Source of the DNA: Yersinia ruckeri ATCC 29473
Lineage (GTDB): Bacteria; Pseudomonadota; Gammaproteobacteria; Enterobacterales; Enterobacteriaceae
Length of the DNA stretch: 64,000 nt
Direction of reading: 5' to 3'
NCBI RefSeq assembly: GCF_000754815.1
Contig: NZ_KN150747.1
Coordinates: 1,085,908-1,149,907, forward strand
Numbering within the stretch: the first letter of the stretch is position 1; every line of letters starts with the position of its first letter. The notes beneath the pieces were generated by a model. The model did no database searches and was not told the origin of the DNA. It saw nothing but the letters and a program-made list of their open reading frames with translations. Positions 20,042-29,636 of this stretch are shown piece by piece. The translations under genes were made by a program, and so were the position numbers.

Positions 20042-20788
20042 TTAACGATCCCGACGGTAGGAACCATCGGGTTGGCGGGTAAACAACACTTCTGCGCTAT
20101 TGGCCGTTTCGATGGCTAACGCCGTTACGGTGCCCTGGGCATCCTGCATGATTTTCACTTCTTGGCCGGCTTTCAGGTTACTCAGCGGTTTATCGCTGCC
20201 TTCAACCTGTGCCATCGCAAACACGTCGTTTACCGCCAGATTATTGTCACGGAACAACTGCGCCAGAGTTTTCCCTGCCTGCACCTGATAACTTTGCCAG
20301 TTTCCCTGCGATAATGAAGGTATTGATGAGTTCACTGCGGGATAATTCCCGCGTAATTCGGCTTGTAATGGAATGTCAGTCGCTTCTGCCGTTACTGGGA
20401 ACTGACCACTGACATTAGGGCCGGAGGAAGGCCATAACAGCGCCAGCAACAATACAGCGGCAGCAATAATCACCCATCGCCGATGGAAGTGGGGGAGAGG
20501 CTCCATCCAATGGAAGTTATCCGGCAGGTGCCACAGTTTGTGCAGCCACGCTTTCAATACCATATTTTTTGCAGGTGGAATAACCCGAGTTGTCGGTGCT
20601 TTGTCATCAGGAGCGGATTCAGACAGTACAAGATTCGGTTCACCAATCTGCGGTTCTAGCCTGACTGGTTCGTCAGGCATATCTGCGGCTTTATCGGGCA
20701 AGACACGTTGCCTGATTGTGAGCCAGGTTCGTAACAGTGGTTGGTAAACCCGGTTGTTTTTTCTTCTCCTGGGCGCGATTCTGCCCAT
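20042..20788 (-). CDS. ytfB: OapA/YtfB-family cell-division-linked membrane protein
   Basis: Single-pass inner-membrane protein of 248 residues. It has a basic cytosolic N-terminus (MGRIAPRRRKNNR), a membrane segment near residues 128-145 (VIIAAAVLLLALLW) and a periplasmic OapA/LysM-like domain containing WQSYQVQAGKTLAQLFRD. E. coli YtfB localises to the septum and binds glycans. I chose the ATG at 20788 for its AGAGAGG site at 5 nt; an in-frame ATG at 20854 also has a plausible site and would add 22 residues. The extended N-terminus is longer than in E. coli. Divergent from fklB. Confidence 0.85.
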   Translation of the reverse strand: MGRIAPRRRKNNRVYQPLLRTWLTIRQRVLPDKAADMPDEPVRLEPQIGEPNLVLSESAPDDKAPTTRVIPPAKNMVLKAWLHKLWHLPDNFHWMEPLPHFHRRWVIIAAAVLLLALLWPSSGPNVSGQFPVTAEATDIPLQAELRGNYPAVNSSIPSLSQGNWQSYQVQAGKTLAQLFRDNNLAVNDVFAMAQVEGSDKPLSNLKAGQEVKIMQDAQGTVTALAIETANSAEVLFTRQPDGSYRRDR

Positions 20789-21065
20789 GGTGACCTCTCT
20801 TTCAACTTCATAAAATATTACAGCGCCTGGTGAGCGACTGGCTAGATGGCGCATTATCCCTTCCGCATTATAAGTATAGTTCTCTAACTGATTGATGCAG
20901 AAAGAGGGACGAATAATGCTAACGAATAGGTTATTTTTAGTTTGTACCTAACCATTGTTTCTTTTTCTTCGACAAAAGTCATCATTCGCGATGCAAGATT
21001 TTACCCTGCTCCCTTGCTACTGGTATGCTTGCAGCTTCGACTTTTTACGGAACTAAGGAAAACCC

Positions 21066-21686
21066 ATGACAATCCCTTCTTTTGATAGCGTTGAAGCGCA
21101 AGCAAGTTACGGTATCGGTTTACAGATAGGCCAGCAGTTACAAGAGTCCGGCCTGCAAGATTTGCAGCCAGAAGCCCTGTTGGCGGGTTTGCGCGACGCA
21201 ATGGAAGGGAACACGCCGTCAGTACCGGTGGATGTTGTTCACCGCGCGTTGCGTGAAGTCCATGAACGCGCTGATGCGGTTCGCGTAGAACGCCAGCAGG
21301 CTCTGGTTGTTGACGGTGCCAAATTCCTTGAAGAAAACGCCAAGCGCGACGGCGTGACTACGACTGAGTCGGGTTTACAGTTCTCCGTGCTGGAGAAGGG
21401 CGATGGTGCAATCCCATCCCGTCAGGATCGTGTTCGTGTGTATTATACTGGGCGTTTGGTTGATGGTAGTGTATTTGATAGCTCCGTTGAACGTGGTCAA
21501 CCGGCTGAATTCCCAGTCAGTGGCGTGATTCCTGGCTGGATCGAAGCGTTAACGCTAATGCCTGTTGGATCCAAGTGGCAGTTGGCTATCCCACACAATC
21601 TGGCATACGGTGAGCGTGGTGCTGGTGCTTCAATTCCACCTTTCAGCACACTAGTCTTTGATGTGGAACTGCTGGAAATCTTGTAA
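21066..21686 (+). CDS. fklB: FKBP-type peptidyl-prolyl isomerase FkpB-like (FKBP22)
   Basis: Dimeric FKBP22 of 206 residues, a cytoplasmic peptidyl-prolyl cis-trans isomerase. The N-terminal dimerisation domain (about 1-90) has helical segments; the C-terminal FKBP domain (about 115-206) has [28 protein letters not shown] and [10 protein letters not shown] active-site segments. AAGGAAAA precedes the ATG. Monocistronic, with a terminator at 21706. Confidence 0.96.
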   Translation: MTIPSFDSVEAQASYGIGLQIGQQLQESGLQDLQPEALLAGLRDAMEGNTPSVPVDVVHRALREVHERADAVRVERQQALVVDGAKFLEENAKRDGVTTTESGLQFSVLEKGDGAIPSRQDRVRVYYTGRLVDGSVFDSSVERGQPAEFPVSGVIPGWIEALTLMPVGSKWQLAIPHNLAYGERGAGASIPPFSTLVFDVELLEIL

Positions 21687-21705
21687 GTTTCACGGCATTT
21701 TTTGA

Positions 21706-21736
21706 AAAAAAAGAGCGGTCAGTGATCGCTCTTTTT
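21706..21736 (+). terminator. Terminator after fklB
   Basis: Stem AAAGAGCGGTC / GATCGCTCTTT (one G-T) with an AGT loop, flanked by A-run and T-run. It can act in both directions, also for ytfE on the minus strand. Confidence 0.88.
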
Positions 21737-21754
21737 CTATTATTTTTCCACGGA

Positions 21755-22420
21755 TTAATTGATTTTCAGTGCTCTGGGGAACAGTAAATTATTTTCTAAA
21801 TGAATGTGTTCCATCAAATCGCTGACGAACTCATTGAGATTGGCGTAAAGTGCGCGCCAAGTGGTACAGGCACCAGATGGAGGAGTCATGTTATTGGTTA
21901 GCTGTTTAATGGTTTCTAATTGCTGACCCGCTGCTTCATGTTCTGATTCCATCACAAAGATCGGCATGCTAGCCATGTGCCCCATTCCTTTGGCAATCAT
22001 TGGGAATAATACCTTTTCCTCTTTTTCCATATGCTGTAGCAAATCATGATGCAGCACACTGAGCTGCACCGCTAAACCCAGTGGGCAGCCGGGCTTTTCG
22101 GCGTGTACTCGCTCAACTTTCTCCGCCATTAACACCAGATCCGGCAATTGTTCACGATGCCGATCGTGATAACGGTTAAGAATAAAGCTAATCAGGTGCT
22201 CCTGCGGAACCTCTTGCCAGTTTTGTACTGTCTGAGTTTCTTTTTGCAACATGGCTAATTCAGCTTCCAATGTATTGATGTTCAGGTTTTTTTTATCGGC
22301 AGCGCGTAGCAGCGTTTGTTTACCTTCACAGCAAAAATCGAGTTCATACTGGCGAAATAATCTTGTAGCCCGAGGAATGGCAATAGCCAGAGAGCCGAGA
22401 GACTGATTGCGGTAATCCAT
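21755..22420 (-). CDS. ytfE: Di-iron iron-sulfur-cluster repair protein YtfE (RIC)
   Basis: Cytoplasmic di-iron hemerythrin-like protein of 221 residues that repairs iron-sulfur clusters damaged by nitric oxide and oxidants. The N-terminal ScdA domain contains LDFCCEGKQTL with its paired cysteines. The C-terminal hemerythrin-like domain carries the iron ligands in YHDRHREQLP, HHDLLQHMEKEEKVLFP, SEHEAAGQ and EHIHLENNLLFP. An NsrR-like inverted repeat lies about 30-55 bp upstream, and nsrR is in the same window. Confidence 0.96.
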   Translation of the reverse strand: MDYRNQSLGSLAIAIPRATRLFRQYELDFCCEGKQTLLRAADKKNLNINTLEAELAMLQKETQTVQNWQEVPQEHLISFILNRYHDRHREQLPDLVLMAEKVERVHAEKPGCPLGLAVQLSVLHHDLLQHMEKEEKVLFPMIAKGMGHMASMPIFVMESEHEAAGQQLETIKQLTNNMTPPSGACTTWRALYANLNEFVSDLMEHIHLENNLLFPRALKIN

Positions 22421-22451
22421 AATGACACCTCTTTAATGGGTAATAACCTAT

Positions 22452-22474
22452 AACATGCATTGTAAGTGCGTGTT
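22452..22474 (-). promoter_or_regulatory. NsrR-like operator upstream of ytfE
   Basis: Inverted repeat AACATGCATTG-T-AAGTGCGTGTT (11-1-11; eight of eleven positions symmetric), resembling the known NsrR half-site pattern AAGATGCATTT. It lies 32-54 bp before the ytfE start, where an operator would block transcription. A match by eye; not scored. Confidence 0.6.
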
Positions 22475-22524
22475 ATAGAGTGTGCCATAGCCATTAAGAG
22501 GTATAGGGAATGAAAGATAAAAGT

Positions 22525-22542
22525 GCTCGGCTGAGCGCTTGA
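22525..22542. repeat. Left 18-bp direct repeat flanking the YPAL-like element
   Basis: GCTCGGCTGAGCGCTTGA; its partner at 22710-22727 differs at one base (C to T). Each copy can form a small GCTC..GAGC hairpin. In minus orientation the left copy is followed by CTTTT, so the pair looks like the duplicated terminator of cpdB. Confidence 0.65.
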
Positions 22543-22699
22543 GGTTAATGACAAAGCGCTTGCCGCGGTGAAAACCGGCAGATCGTCAAGACGCCGTGAA
22601 TACGTCCTTGTCGGCTCATTCCGTACCATCCCTGGCACGGACGCTTGGCTCTTCTACCGGTCTTCCCCACCAAAGATCGCAGGATCGAGGTTTGTCAGC
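22543..22699 (-). repeat. 157-bp palindromic repeat, copy 1 (YPAL-like)
   Basis: About 93% identical (146/157) to copy 2 at 47531 in the opposite orientation. In minus orientation it starts 35 nt after the cpdB stop and ends with a terminal inverted repeat TGACAAA/TTTGTCA. Inside are a 9-bp outer stem ACCGGTAGA/TCTGCCGGT and a central hairpin TCCGTGCCA-GGGA-TGGTACGGA. Size, palindromy, placement just after a stop codon and flanking repeats fit the Yersinia palindromic sequences (YPAL). No coding capacity. Confidence 0.8.
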
Positions 22700-22709
22700 A
22701 GTCTGAAAC

Positions 22710-22727
22710 GCTCGGTTGAGCGCTTGA
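22710..22727. repeat. Right 18-bp direct repeat flanking the YPAL-like element
   Basis: GCTCGGTTGAGCGCTTGA, partner of the repeat at 22525. It lies directly downstream of the cpdB stop (minus strand) and forms the hairpin CGCTC-AACC-GAGCG. Confidence 0.65.
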
Positions 22728-22734
22728 AGAACAA

Positions 22735-24687
22735 TTATTTCTTCTGTAAATCCACCTGATAAACCTCAAAACCTATGTCATCTGTACCCATGGGCTTCAT
22801 CGGATACTGGGCTTTTTGTTTGATAAACTTTGCTGCTTTAGCGCTTGGAGAGGTTTCAAAGCGGATATCCAGTGGCTGCGAGCTGACAATTTCAGCTAGA
22901 TGCCAATTATTATCGGCCTGAGGTTTTACCTGCCCATTCTTTTTGGTTTCGGCACTGATATAGGCAGAAACTACTGAACGGTTTTCATCCGGTGAGGCGA
23001 AGGCAATATGGCTATCGCCAGTGCCGGCAAATTTTCCGCTGTAAGCCCGATAATTATTAGTGGCGATCAGGAACGTGGCTTTTGGATCTATTGGTTTGCC
23101 GTTGTAGGTCAGATTTTTGATGCGCTCAGCGTTATCATTGACCAGCGTACAGTCGCCGTCATAACGAGCTGGTTGTGTGACATCAATTTGATAGTTAACA
23201 CCATCAATCACATCAAAGTTATAGGTGCGGAAGCCATCCCAATTAATCAGAGACTGTGGTTTGCTGCTATTGACGTCAATCTGGTTGAATTGCCCGGCAG
23301 AACATTCCAGCCATTGCTTCACTTCTGCTCCGCTGGCTTTTACGACTACCAGCGTGTTGGGATAGAGATATAAATCTGCAGCATTGCGGAAGGTAAGATC
23401 GCCTTTTTCGACTTCAACAAAACTGGCCGGATCGTTTTTGCGGCCACCGGCTTTAAACGGAGCGGCAGCAGAAAGTACCGGTAAATCGGCCAAATCCGGG
23501 TCGCCTTGAATAAAGTGTTCGGTATAGGCGCGTTGCGCATTGTTGACGATCTGCACGGTTGGATCGTCCTGGATCAGTGACAGATAGCTATACATATTAT
23601 CTGACGCTGTACCGATCGGTTGGCTAACGAAATCGCGGGTTCCTTTATGATCATCGGCCAGCACTTTGACCAAATTGGCATTTTCTGCGGCCAGCGATTT
23701 TTTATTGGCTTTATCATAGATAGGGCGCGCTTCAGCCTTGGCCTGTTCAACTTGCCAATTGCCGCTATCATTATTCAGAACAAAATCCACTACGCCGAGA
23801 TGGTCACCCCATTGGCCTGGCATCACCGCAGGAATACCGTTTAAAGTGCCTTGTGCAATATCCGCGCCTTTGATAGCGCTAAAATCTTTACTTGGGAATA
23901 CCGCGTGGGAGTGGCCGAACATAATGGCGTTTATTCCCGGAACCTGGCTGAGGTAATACACTGAGTTTTCAGCCATAGTTTTGTATGGCTCGCTGGATAA
24001 ACCGGAGTGTGGGATCGCGATAATCAAATCCGCCCCCTGCTTGCGCATTGCCGGTACCCATTTTTTGGCGGTTTCCGTAATATCATCCACCCGGACTTTG
24101 CCGGTCAGATTGGCTTTATCCCAGATCATGACCTGCGGCGGTACAAAACCGATATAACCGATACGTAGATTGTGGCTTTTTCCATCGCGATCTTTGACCG
24201 GTGTGTCGGCAATCAGGTAAGGCTGGAATAGGGGTTTACCGGTTTTTACGTCAATGACGTTGGCATTGACATAGGGAAATTTTGCACCAGCCAGCGATTT
24301 CTTCAGATAATCCAGGCCATAGTTAAATTCGTGATTACCAATGTTTCCTACGGCATAATCCAGTGTATTCATCGCTTTATAAACGGGATGAATCTCTCCT
24401 TCCTTCAAGCCTTTGGCTGCCATGTAATCCCCAAGCGGGCTACCCTGGATCAAATCACCGTTATCTACCAGAACGCTGTTTACTGCTTGTTGGCGTGCGG
24501 CATCAATCAGGCTGGCAGTACGTACCAAGCCAAACTGTTCGGTAGGTTTATCCTTATAGTAATCGAAATCCATCATGTTGCTATGGAGGTCGGTGGTCTC
24601 CAATACGCGTAAATCAACGGTAGCACTCTGAGCAGAGGTTGCAACCAGGCAAGCGAGTAGGGATAACGTCAGGGGACGCTTTATCAT
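22735..24687 (-). CDS. cpdB: Periplasmic 2',3'-cyclic-nucleotide 2'-phosphodiesterase / 3'-nucleotidase
   Basis: Periplasmic enzyme hydrolysing 2',3'-cyclic nucleotides and 3'-nucleotides for nucleotide salvage. 650 residues, with signal peptide [22 protein letters not shown]. The metallophosphoesterase domain contains [19 protein letters not shown] and [10 protein letters not shown] metal ligands; the C-terminal 5'-nucleotidase domain is followed by the family's end. I chose the ATG at 24687 because GGAGAAAG precedes it; the frame extends four codons upstream. An IS element sits 103 bp upstream of the start and may have altered its promoter. Confidence 0.97.
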   Translation of the reverse strand: MIKRPLTLSLLACLVATSAQSATVDLRVLETTDLHSNMMDFDYYKDKPTEQFGLVRTASLIDAARQQAVNSVLVDNGDLIQGSPLGDYMAAKGLKEGEIHPVYKAMNTLDYAVGNIGNHEFNYGLDYLKKSLAGAKFPYVNANVIDVKTGKPLFQPYLIADTPVKDRDGKSHNLRIGYIGFVPPQVMIWDKANLTGKVRVDDITETAKKWVPAMRKQGADLIIAIPHSGLSSEPYKTMAENSVYYLSQVPGINAIMFGHSHAVFPSKDFSAIKGADIAQGTLNGIPAVMPGQWGDHLGVVDFVLNNDSGNWQVEQAKAEARPIYDKANKKSLAAENANLVKVLADDHKGTRDFVSQPIGTASDNMYSYLSLIQDDPTVQIVNNAQRAYTEHFIQGDPDLADLPVLSAAAPFKAGGRKNDPASFVEVEKGDLTFRNAADLYLYPNTLVVVKASGAEVKQWLECSAGQFNQIDVNSSKPQSLINWDGFRTYNFDVIDGVNYQIDVTQPARYDGDCTLVNDNAERIKNLTYNGKPIDPKATFLIATNNYRAYSGKFAGTGDSHIAFASPDENRSVVSAYISAETKKNGQVKPQADNNWHLAEIVSSQPLDIRFETSPSAKAAKFIKQKAQYPMKPMGTDDIGFEVYQVDLQKK

Positions 24688-24790
24688 GGCTTTCTCCATT
24701 GTGGCTTTCCATATGAGAGCTATTCGACATGTATCGCAAAAGAAGATGTAATTTTAATTAATTGTGTCAATAAAGTGTGAAGTTTGACAG

Positions 24791-24814
24791 TGAATAGACC
24801 CGGGTTTCGTAGAC
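24791..24814 (+). repeat. Left terminal inverted repeat of the IS
   Basis: Starts TGAATAGACCCGGGTTTC; three mismatches to the right repeat in 24 positions. Confidence 0.9.
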
Positions 24815-24855
24815 ACTTTTTTGCCTCATAATGGAGGCCTAATGAAGGAGTGTTT

Positions 24856-25134
24856 ATGTCAGTCAAAACGTTCACTGAAGAATTCAAAATTGAAGCTGTA
24901 AAACAGATTAACGAGCAGGGATACCCTGTTTCTGAGGTTGCGGCACGACTTGGTGTTTCCACCAATAGCCTTTACGCATGGATCAAGCGTTACCAAAAAC
25001 CCGAACCACAGCGCAAGCAGGACGATGCCCTCCAGCACGAAGTAAAGCGCCTCAGGCAAGAACTTAAGCGGGTGACTGAAGAGCGAGATATTTTAAAAAA
25101 GGCCGCCGCGTACTTTGCAAGAACGTCAGGCTGA
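24856..25134 (+). CDS. IS3-family transposase OrfA
   Basis: DNA-binding OrfA of 92 residues, with an N-terminal HTH_Tnp_1 helix-turn-helix ([18 protein letters not shown], about residues 25-42) and a leucine-zipper-like C-terminal helix (about 55-80). AAGGAG precedes the ATG at 24856. Near its end the codons TTA AAA AAG form an A-AAA-AAG slippery heptamer (25095-25101), the standard IS3 -1 frameshift site that produces the OrfAB transposase. Confidence 0.93.
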   Translation: MSVKTFTEEFKIEAVKQINEQGYPVSEVAARLGVSTNSLYAWIKRYQKPEPQRKQDDALQHEVKRLRQELKRVTEERDILKKAAAYFARTSG

Positions 25135-25154
25135 AGTACGCCTTCATTAAAAAA

Positions 25155-26005
25155 ATGTCGACCTTTTATGCGGTACGCCGGTTGTGTCTGGTTCTTGGCC
25201 TCCATTACAGCGGTTATTACCAGTGGCTAAAACGGCCTCAATCTCTGCGCGCCAGGCAAGATGAGCGCCAAACAGGCCTCATTAAACAACTGTGGCTTGA
25301 AAGTGGTACGGTTTATGGTTATCGAAAAATCTGGCTCGACATGAAAGACTTGGGTGAGCGAGCTGGGCGTAACAGGATCGCGCGCCTAATGAGGCTTGCA
25401 GAGTTGGCTTCTCAAACCGGATATCGGAAACGCCGCTATTACGGCGGCGGAAAAACATCAGTTGCCAACCCTAATTACCTTGAACGCCAGTTCATTGTTC
25501 CTACCCCCAATACGCATTGGGTGAGTGACATGACCTATATCAGAACGCATGAGGGATGGTTGTATCTGGCCGTTGTTCTCGATCTTTTCTCGCGTCGGGT
25601 TATCGGCTGGAGTATGGGGGGCGAATGACAGCAGAGCTGGTGATGGACGCGTTGTTGATGGCAGTGTGGCGACGTAAACCAACGGCAAAAGTACTAATCC
25701 ATTCGGATCAGGGCTCGCAATATACGAGCGAAAGATGTCAGCATTTTATGACCGCTCACAATTTAAAAAGCAGCATGAGTCGCCGAGGTAATTGCCATGA
25801 TAACGCGGTGGCTGAAAGCTTTTTTCAGTTGCTAAAACGAGAACGCATAAAGAAACGGATCTATAAAAATAGAGAAGAAGCGAAGGCGGATATCTTCGAT
25901 TATGTAGAGATGTTTTATAATGCTAAACGGCGTCACAGTGCCTGTGAAGATCAACCACCTGCAGTTTATGAAAGTGCCTGGTTCATGAGGCACGCAACCG
26001 TCTAG
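25155..26005 (+). pseudogene. IS3-family transposase OrfB, frameshifted
   Basis: DDE integrase-type transposase in the -1 frame relative to OrfA (the fused frame would enter at 25101). The first half ends GWSMGGE followed by a stop at 25626-25628. The second half resumes in another frame at [12 protein letters not shown] and runs to 26005. The break lies in a run of six Gs at 25616-25621; one more G would restore [11 protein letters not shown]. The first Asp motif (SDMTYIRT) is before the break; the second Asp (HSDQGSQY) and the Glu (AESFFQLLK) are after it, so no complete DDE domain can be made. A sequencing error in the homopolymer is the alternative. Confidence 0.88.
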
Positions 26006-26023
26006 GAAACTGGGGTCTATTCA
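26000..26023 (-). repeat. Right terminal inverted repeat of the IS
   Basis: Ends ...GGGGTCTATTCA, followed by the CAG target duplication. It overlaps the orfB stop codon. Confidence 0.9.
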
Positions 26024-26291
26024 CAGAGAGCAGCGCTGATTAACATGTAGAGGCTCACAGTTATAGCAGGTTAATCGTCTTGATTTTATTGCAACTTCAG
26101 CGGGAGATAGCTATTCGGCAGAAAAATCACTAGTCTGCCATTAAGAATTAATTCGTCAGTTGCTTAGATTCTCTTTTCATATTTACTTCTAAAATAAATA
26201 GAGGGAAGAGGGTGTGGCCAACCGGTCAAAACCGGCTCTCGGTGTGCCAACCAGCGACGAGCAGAATGATTGATAACTTCAGAGGTGGATG

Positions 26292-27032
26292 ATGTTAGAG
26301 CAAATTTGCCTATTGGCACGCGATGCTGGGGCCGCCATTATGGCGGTCTATGATGGAGATCGGCCTCTTGATGTCGCACAAAAAAAAGATGACTCTCCAG
26401 TGACTGCGGCAGATCTGGCAGCCCATCATATTATTAAAGCCGGTCTGGAGGCCTTGACGCCGGAGATTCCTTTATTATCGGAAGAAGATCCTCCTGCCTG
26501 GGAAATTCGCCAACATTGGCAGCGCTATTGGCTGGTTGATCCGTTGGATGGCACCAAAGAGTTCCTTAATCGCAACGGAGAATTTACCGTGAATATCGCG
26601 CTGATCGAGCAAGGTATGCCAGTGCTGGGCGTAGTGTACACGCCGGTAACGGATGTGATGTATTGCGCTGAAAACGGACAGGCGTGGAAGGAAGAAGGCG
26701 GGCGGCGGATGCAGATTCAGGTGCGTGATGCACCATTACCGCTGGTGGTGGTGAGCCGCTCCCACAGCGATGCGGAATTGAGGGATTATCTGGCACAGTT
26801 GGGTGAACACCAAACGGTATCGGTGGGCTCTTCTCTTAAATTCTGTCTGGTTGCTGAGGGTAAGGCGCAATTGTATCCCCGTTTCGGGCCAACCAACGTT
26901 TGGGATACCGCTGCTGGGCATGCTGTAGCGGTAGCCGCCGGGGCGCAGGTGAATGACTGGCAGGGTAAACCTTTATGCTATATCCCGCGAGAATCGTTCC
27001 TGAACCCCGGTTTCAGAGTGTCGTTGTTTTAG
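26292..27032 (+). CDS. cysQ: 3'(2'),5'-bisphosphate nucleotidase CysQ
   Basis: Hydrolyses 3'-phosphoadenosine 5'-phosphate (PAP) to AMP, removing the toxic by-product of sulfate assimilation. 246 residues of the inositol-monophosphatase fold, with metal ligands in LSEEDP, the signature DPLDGTKEF and the second motif WDTAAGHAV. Two adjacent ATGs exist at 26289 and 26292; the second leaves better spacing from AGAGGTGG. Its 3' end overlaps the convergent ytfJ by 4 nt. The 268 bp between it and the IS hold no gene. Confidence 0.96.
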   Translation: MLEQICLLARDAGAAIMAVYDGDRPLDVAQKKDDSPVTAADLAAHHIIKAGLEALTPEIPLLSEEDPPAWEIRQHWQRYWLVDPLDGTKEFLNRNGEFTVNIALIEQGMPVLGVVYTPVTDVMYCAENGQAWKEEGGRRMQIQVRDAPLPLVVVSRSHSDAELRDYLAQLGEHQTVSVGSSLKFCLVAEGKAQLYPRFGPTNVWDTAAGHAVAVAAGAQVNDWQGKPLCYIPRESFLNPGFRVSLF

Positions 27033-27586
27033 CGATTTAGCAATTGGTGCAGTTGGGCGATGACCTGCTGCACTTCCTCCGCGCTTAATGCCCCATCTTT
27101 TACGAAACGAACCTGGCCATTCTGATCCAGCAGCACAATGGTTGAGCTTTTGGCTGCTAGGTTCCAGGCTTTTTTCACGTTGCCATTACTGTCGACAATA
27201 AACTGTGACCAAGGGAACTCGCGCTTGCTGTCTTCAATGCTGTTACGCACAAACATTGCTGTGCCGATAATGGCATCATCGGTGTCGACGATCGTCGTCG
27301 TTTGGTAATGTTCGTGAGGTAATTTGGCCGCTTTGATGGCTTCAATCAAAGGCGCATTGATTTCTTTGGCGCTGCTGCGGCCCGCGATATGTTGTACGAC
27401 GCGAACTTTGCCGACCAACTGCGCGCTATTCCAGTTTTTGTAGCTAAACTTATCATTAGCCAGATCGAGTTCGCCTTTATCGCTGACGCCAACCGGAGGC
27501 ACTCGCTGATCAAGCTGGATATTATGGGCGCAAGCGAGCAGTGGCGTGAAGAGAAGAGATAGAATGAGCAGGCTATTTTTTATCAT
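27029..27586 (-). CDS. ytfJ: Periplasmic YtfJ-family protein (thioredoxin-like fold)
   Basis: Secreted protein of 185 residues with signal peptide [20 protein letters not shown]. The mature part has a thioredoxin-like pattern ([18 protein letters not shown] ... TTTIVDTDD ... [18 protein letters not shown]) but no CXXC motif. Function unknown. GAGGA precedes the chosen ATG; the frame is open 21 codons further upstream. Convergent with cysQ, as in E. coli. Confidence 0.93.
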   Translation of the reverse strand: MIKNSLLILSLLFTPLLACAHNIQLDQRVPPVGVSDKGELDLANDKFSYKNWNSAQLVGKVRVVQHIAGRSSAKEINAPLIEAIKAAKLPHEHYQTTTIVDTDDAIIGTAMFVRNSIEDSKREFPWSQFIVDSNGNVKKAWNLAAKSSTIVLLDQNGQVRFVKDGALSAEEVQQVIAQLHQLLNR

Positions 27587-27920
27587 GTTATGTCCTCGTG
27601 GAAAGGTCTTATGAATAATGTAGGGCACTTGCGCCACACCGTGAGACAAGTTTCCAAATCATAGGCGTAGATCAGAGGTCTGTCCTGTTTGGCCGTGATC
27701 TCGGTTACCGTCACTATCTAGATGGTTATTCTGACTTGATAACGGTTTATCTTTATCTGCTTCTGTAATTTTATGTAAATGCAGTATGTATGACTGATTT
27801 TAGCGGAACTAAGCGCAATACTTCCGGTCTATTACACTGCAATTATCTTACGCTACCTGTGATCGTGGTCGCTTAGCCCCGTCGCGGAGCGTATTTGTGT
27901 CATGGGAGGAAAGTAAAAGA
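27587..27920. other. Divergent promoter region between ytfJ and ytfK
   Basis: 334 bp without a gene. It must contain the ytfJ (minus) and ytfK (plus) promoters. I could not place a convincing promoter pair or operator. GGGAGGAAAG at its end is the ytfK ribosome-binding site. Confidence 0.5.
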
Positions 27921-28127
27921 ATGAGGATCTTCCAGCGTTACAACCCTGCTAAAGTCGCGATTTATGTCAAAACCCTATTCCGTGGTCGTCTATATATCAA
28001 GGACATGGGAGCATTTGAGTTTGACAAAGGTAAGATTTTACCACCGAAAGTGCGGGATAAACGCCACTTCAATGTTATGTCTGAGGTAAATCGCCAGGTT
28101 CTGCGGCTACAGGCAGAAATGGGTTGA
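27921..28127 (+). CDS. ytfK: YtfK, small activator of SpoT-dependent stringent response
   Basis: 68-residue cytoplasmic protein of the DUF1107 family. In E. coli it binds SpoT and tilts it towards (p)ppGpp synthesis under phosphate or fatty-acid limitation. The sequence [13 protein letters not shown] ... [20 protein letters not shown] ... VMSEVNRQV matches closely. GGGAGGAAAG lies upstream of the ATG at 27921; an earlier GTG would add eight residues. Followed by a bidirectional terminator. Confidence 0.93.
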   Translation: MRIFQRYNPAKVAIYVKTLFRGRLYIKDMGAFEFDKGKILPPKVRDKRHFNVMSEVNRQVLRLQAEMG

Positions 28128-28158
28128 AAAGACATCAAGCAGTCACGCCAAATTAATT

Positions 28159-28188
28159 GCGGCCCCATATTGGGGCCGCTAATATTTT
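28159..28188 (+). terminator. Terminator between ytfK and ytfL
   Basis: Perfect 9-bp stem GCGGCCCCA / TGGGGCCGC with a TAT loop, then TAATATTTTT. It lies between convergent genes and may serve both. Confidence 0.82.
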
Positions 28189-28214
28189 TAAGCTAGTCAC
28201 TCAGTGTCGGTTGG

Positions 28215-29546
28215 TTAGGCATCGCTGCTTTCGTGAGGTGCTTTTGGCAATATCGGTGCCGGAGTATCGCTCAGTTTGGTCACCAACAACTGGTCTATTT
28301 TGTAGCTGTCGATATCGACTACTTCGAATTTATAGCCTGCATATTTGACAAAATCAGTGCGTTTAGGAATTTTACGCAGCATATACATCATGAAACCGCC
28401 AATGGTTTCATAGTTGCCAGACTGCGGGAATTCATCAATATCCAATACACGCATCACATCGTCGATTGGCGTACCGCCTTCAATCAGCCACGAGTTTTCA
28501 TCACGGGCAACAATCTGTTCTTCCTGTCCTTGACCAACCAGGTCACCCATTAACGTTGTCATCACATCGTTTAGGGTAATAATCCCTACCACTAAGGCAT
28601 ATTCATTAAGAATTACTGCAAAATCTTCACCGGCAGTTTTAAAGCTTTCCAACGCTTCAGACAGCGTTAGCGTATCTGGCACGATCAGAGCTGAGCGGAT
28701 TTGTACGCCACTGCTTAATACCAGACTTTGATTACCCAGCACCCGGTTCAGTAAATCTTTCGAATCGACATAGCCGACGACCTGATCGATATGGCCATCA
28801 CACACTAGGAATTTGGAGTGCGGATGGGTGGAGATTTTCTCTTTGATACTTTCTTCACTTTCCCGCAGGTCAAAATAAATCACGCTTTCACGGGAGGTCA
28901 TTGATGACGGTACGGTACGAGATTCCAGTTCAAATACGTTTTCAATCAGCTCGTGTTCCTGCTTACGTAAGACGCCAGCTAATGCTCCGGCTTCTACCAC
29001 CGCGTATATATCGTCGGATGTAATATCATCATTACGTACCATTGGTAATTTAAATAAGCGGAAAATCAGGTTGGCCATGCCGTTAAAGAACCACACCAAT
29101 GGGCGGCAAATCATCAGGCAGAAACGCATCGGGTTGACGATCCGGACGGCAACCGTCTCTGGTGCAATCATACCGATGCGCTTCGGCGTCAGATCGGCAA
29201 ACAGAATAAATAAGCTGGTTACCAATACAAAAGAACATATAAAGCTGGTCTGGTCCGCCATTTCTGGTGACATAAAGCGTTCAAATATCGCTTTAAAGGA
29301 AGGTGAAAAGGCTGCGTCACCGACGATACCACCTAAAATAGCCACAGCGTTCAGGCCGATCTGTACCACCGTAAAGAAAATACCCGGTGTCTCTTGCAGT
29401 TTCAGCACTCTCAGTGCGTTGATGTTTCCCTCATCGGCAAGAAGTTTAAGTTTGATTTTGCGTGAAGCTGCCAGTGAAATCTCTGATAAAGAGAAAAAGG
29501 CACTTACCGCGATCAGAAAAAGAATCAGTAAGATACTGTTTAACAT
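28215..29546 (-). CDS. paeA: CNNM/CBS-domain transporter YtfL (polyamine exporter PaeA)
   Basis: Inner-membrane protein of 443 residues with an N-terminal DUF21/CNNM domain of three or four membrane segments (about residues 1-150), a pair of CBS domains (about 205-330) and a C-terminal CorC/HlyC domain (about 345-430). Its E. coli/Salmonella orthologue exports putrescine and cadaverine and protects stationary cells. LSEISLAAS and FADLTPKRIG are conserved family segments. No complex partner is adjacent. Confidence 0.92.
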   Translation of the reverse strand: MLNSILLILFLIAVSAFFSLSEISLAASRKIKLKLLADEGNINALRVLKLQETPGIFFTVVQIGLNAVAILGGIVGDAAFSPSFKAIFERFMSPEMADQTSFICSFVLVTSLFILFADLTPKRIGMIAPETVAVRIVNPMRFCLMICRPLVWFFNGMANLIFRLFKLPMVRNDDITSDDIYAVVEAGALAGVLRKQEHELIENVFELESRTVPSSMTSRESVIYFDLRESEESIKEKISTHPHSKFLVCDGHIDQVVGYVDSKDLLNRVLGNQSLVLSSGVQIRSALIVPDTLTLSEALESFKTAGEDFAVILNEYALVVGIITLNDVMTTLMGDLVGQGQEEQIVARDENSWLIEGGTPIDDVMRVLDIDEFPQSGNYETIGGFMMYMLRKIPKRTDFVKYAGYKFEVVDIDSYKIDQLLVTKLSDTPAPILPKAPHESSDA

Positions 29547-29636
29547 AATCTATCCGTGTCGTACCGACGATTCAGTCGGCGATCGTAAGGAAGGGTCATA
29601 CATATAAAATTAAAATGGCGAGCAGGAACGCTGCCA

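Larger units (their letters stand above)
24791..26023 (+). mobile_element. IS3-family insertion sequence, 1233 bp
   Basis: Bounded by 24-bp inverted repeats (24791-24814 and 26000-26023; 21 of 24 match) that begin TGAATAGACCC and end in the TG...CA of IS3-type elements. A 3-bp direct repeat CAG flanks both ends, as expected for this family. It encodes orfA and orfB in the -1 relation with an A6G slippery site. The orfB frame is broken, so the copy is probably immobile by itself. It is inserted between the divergent genes cpdB and cysQ. Confidence 0.93.
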
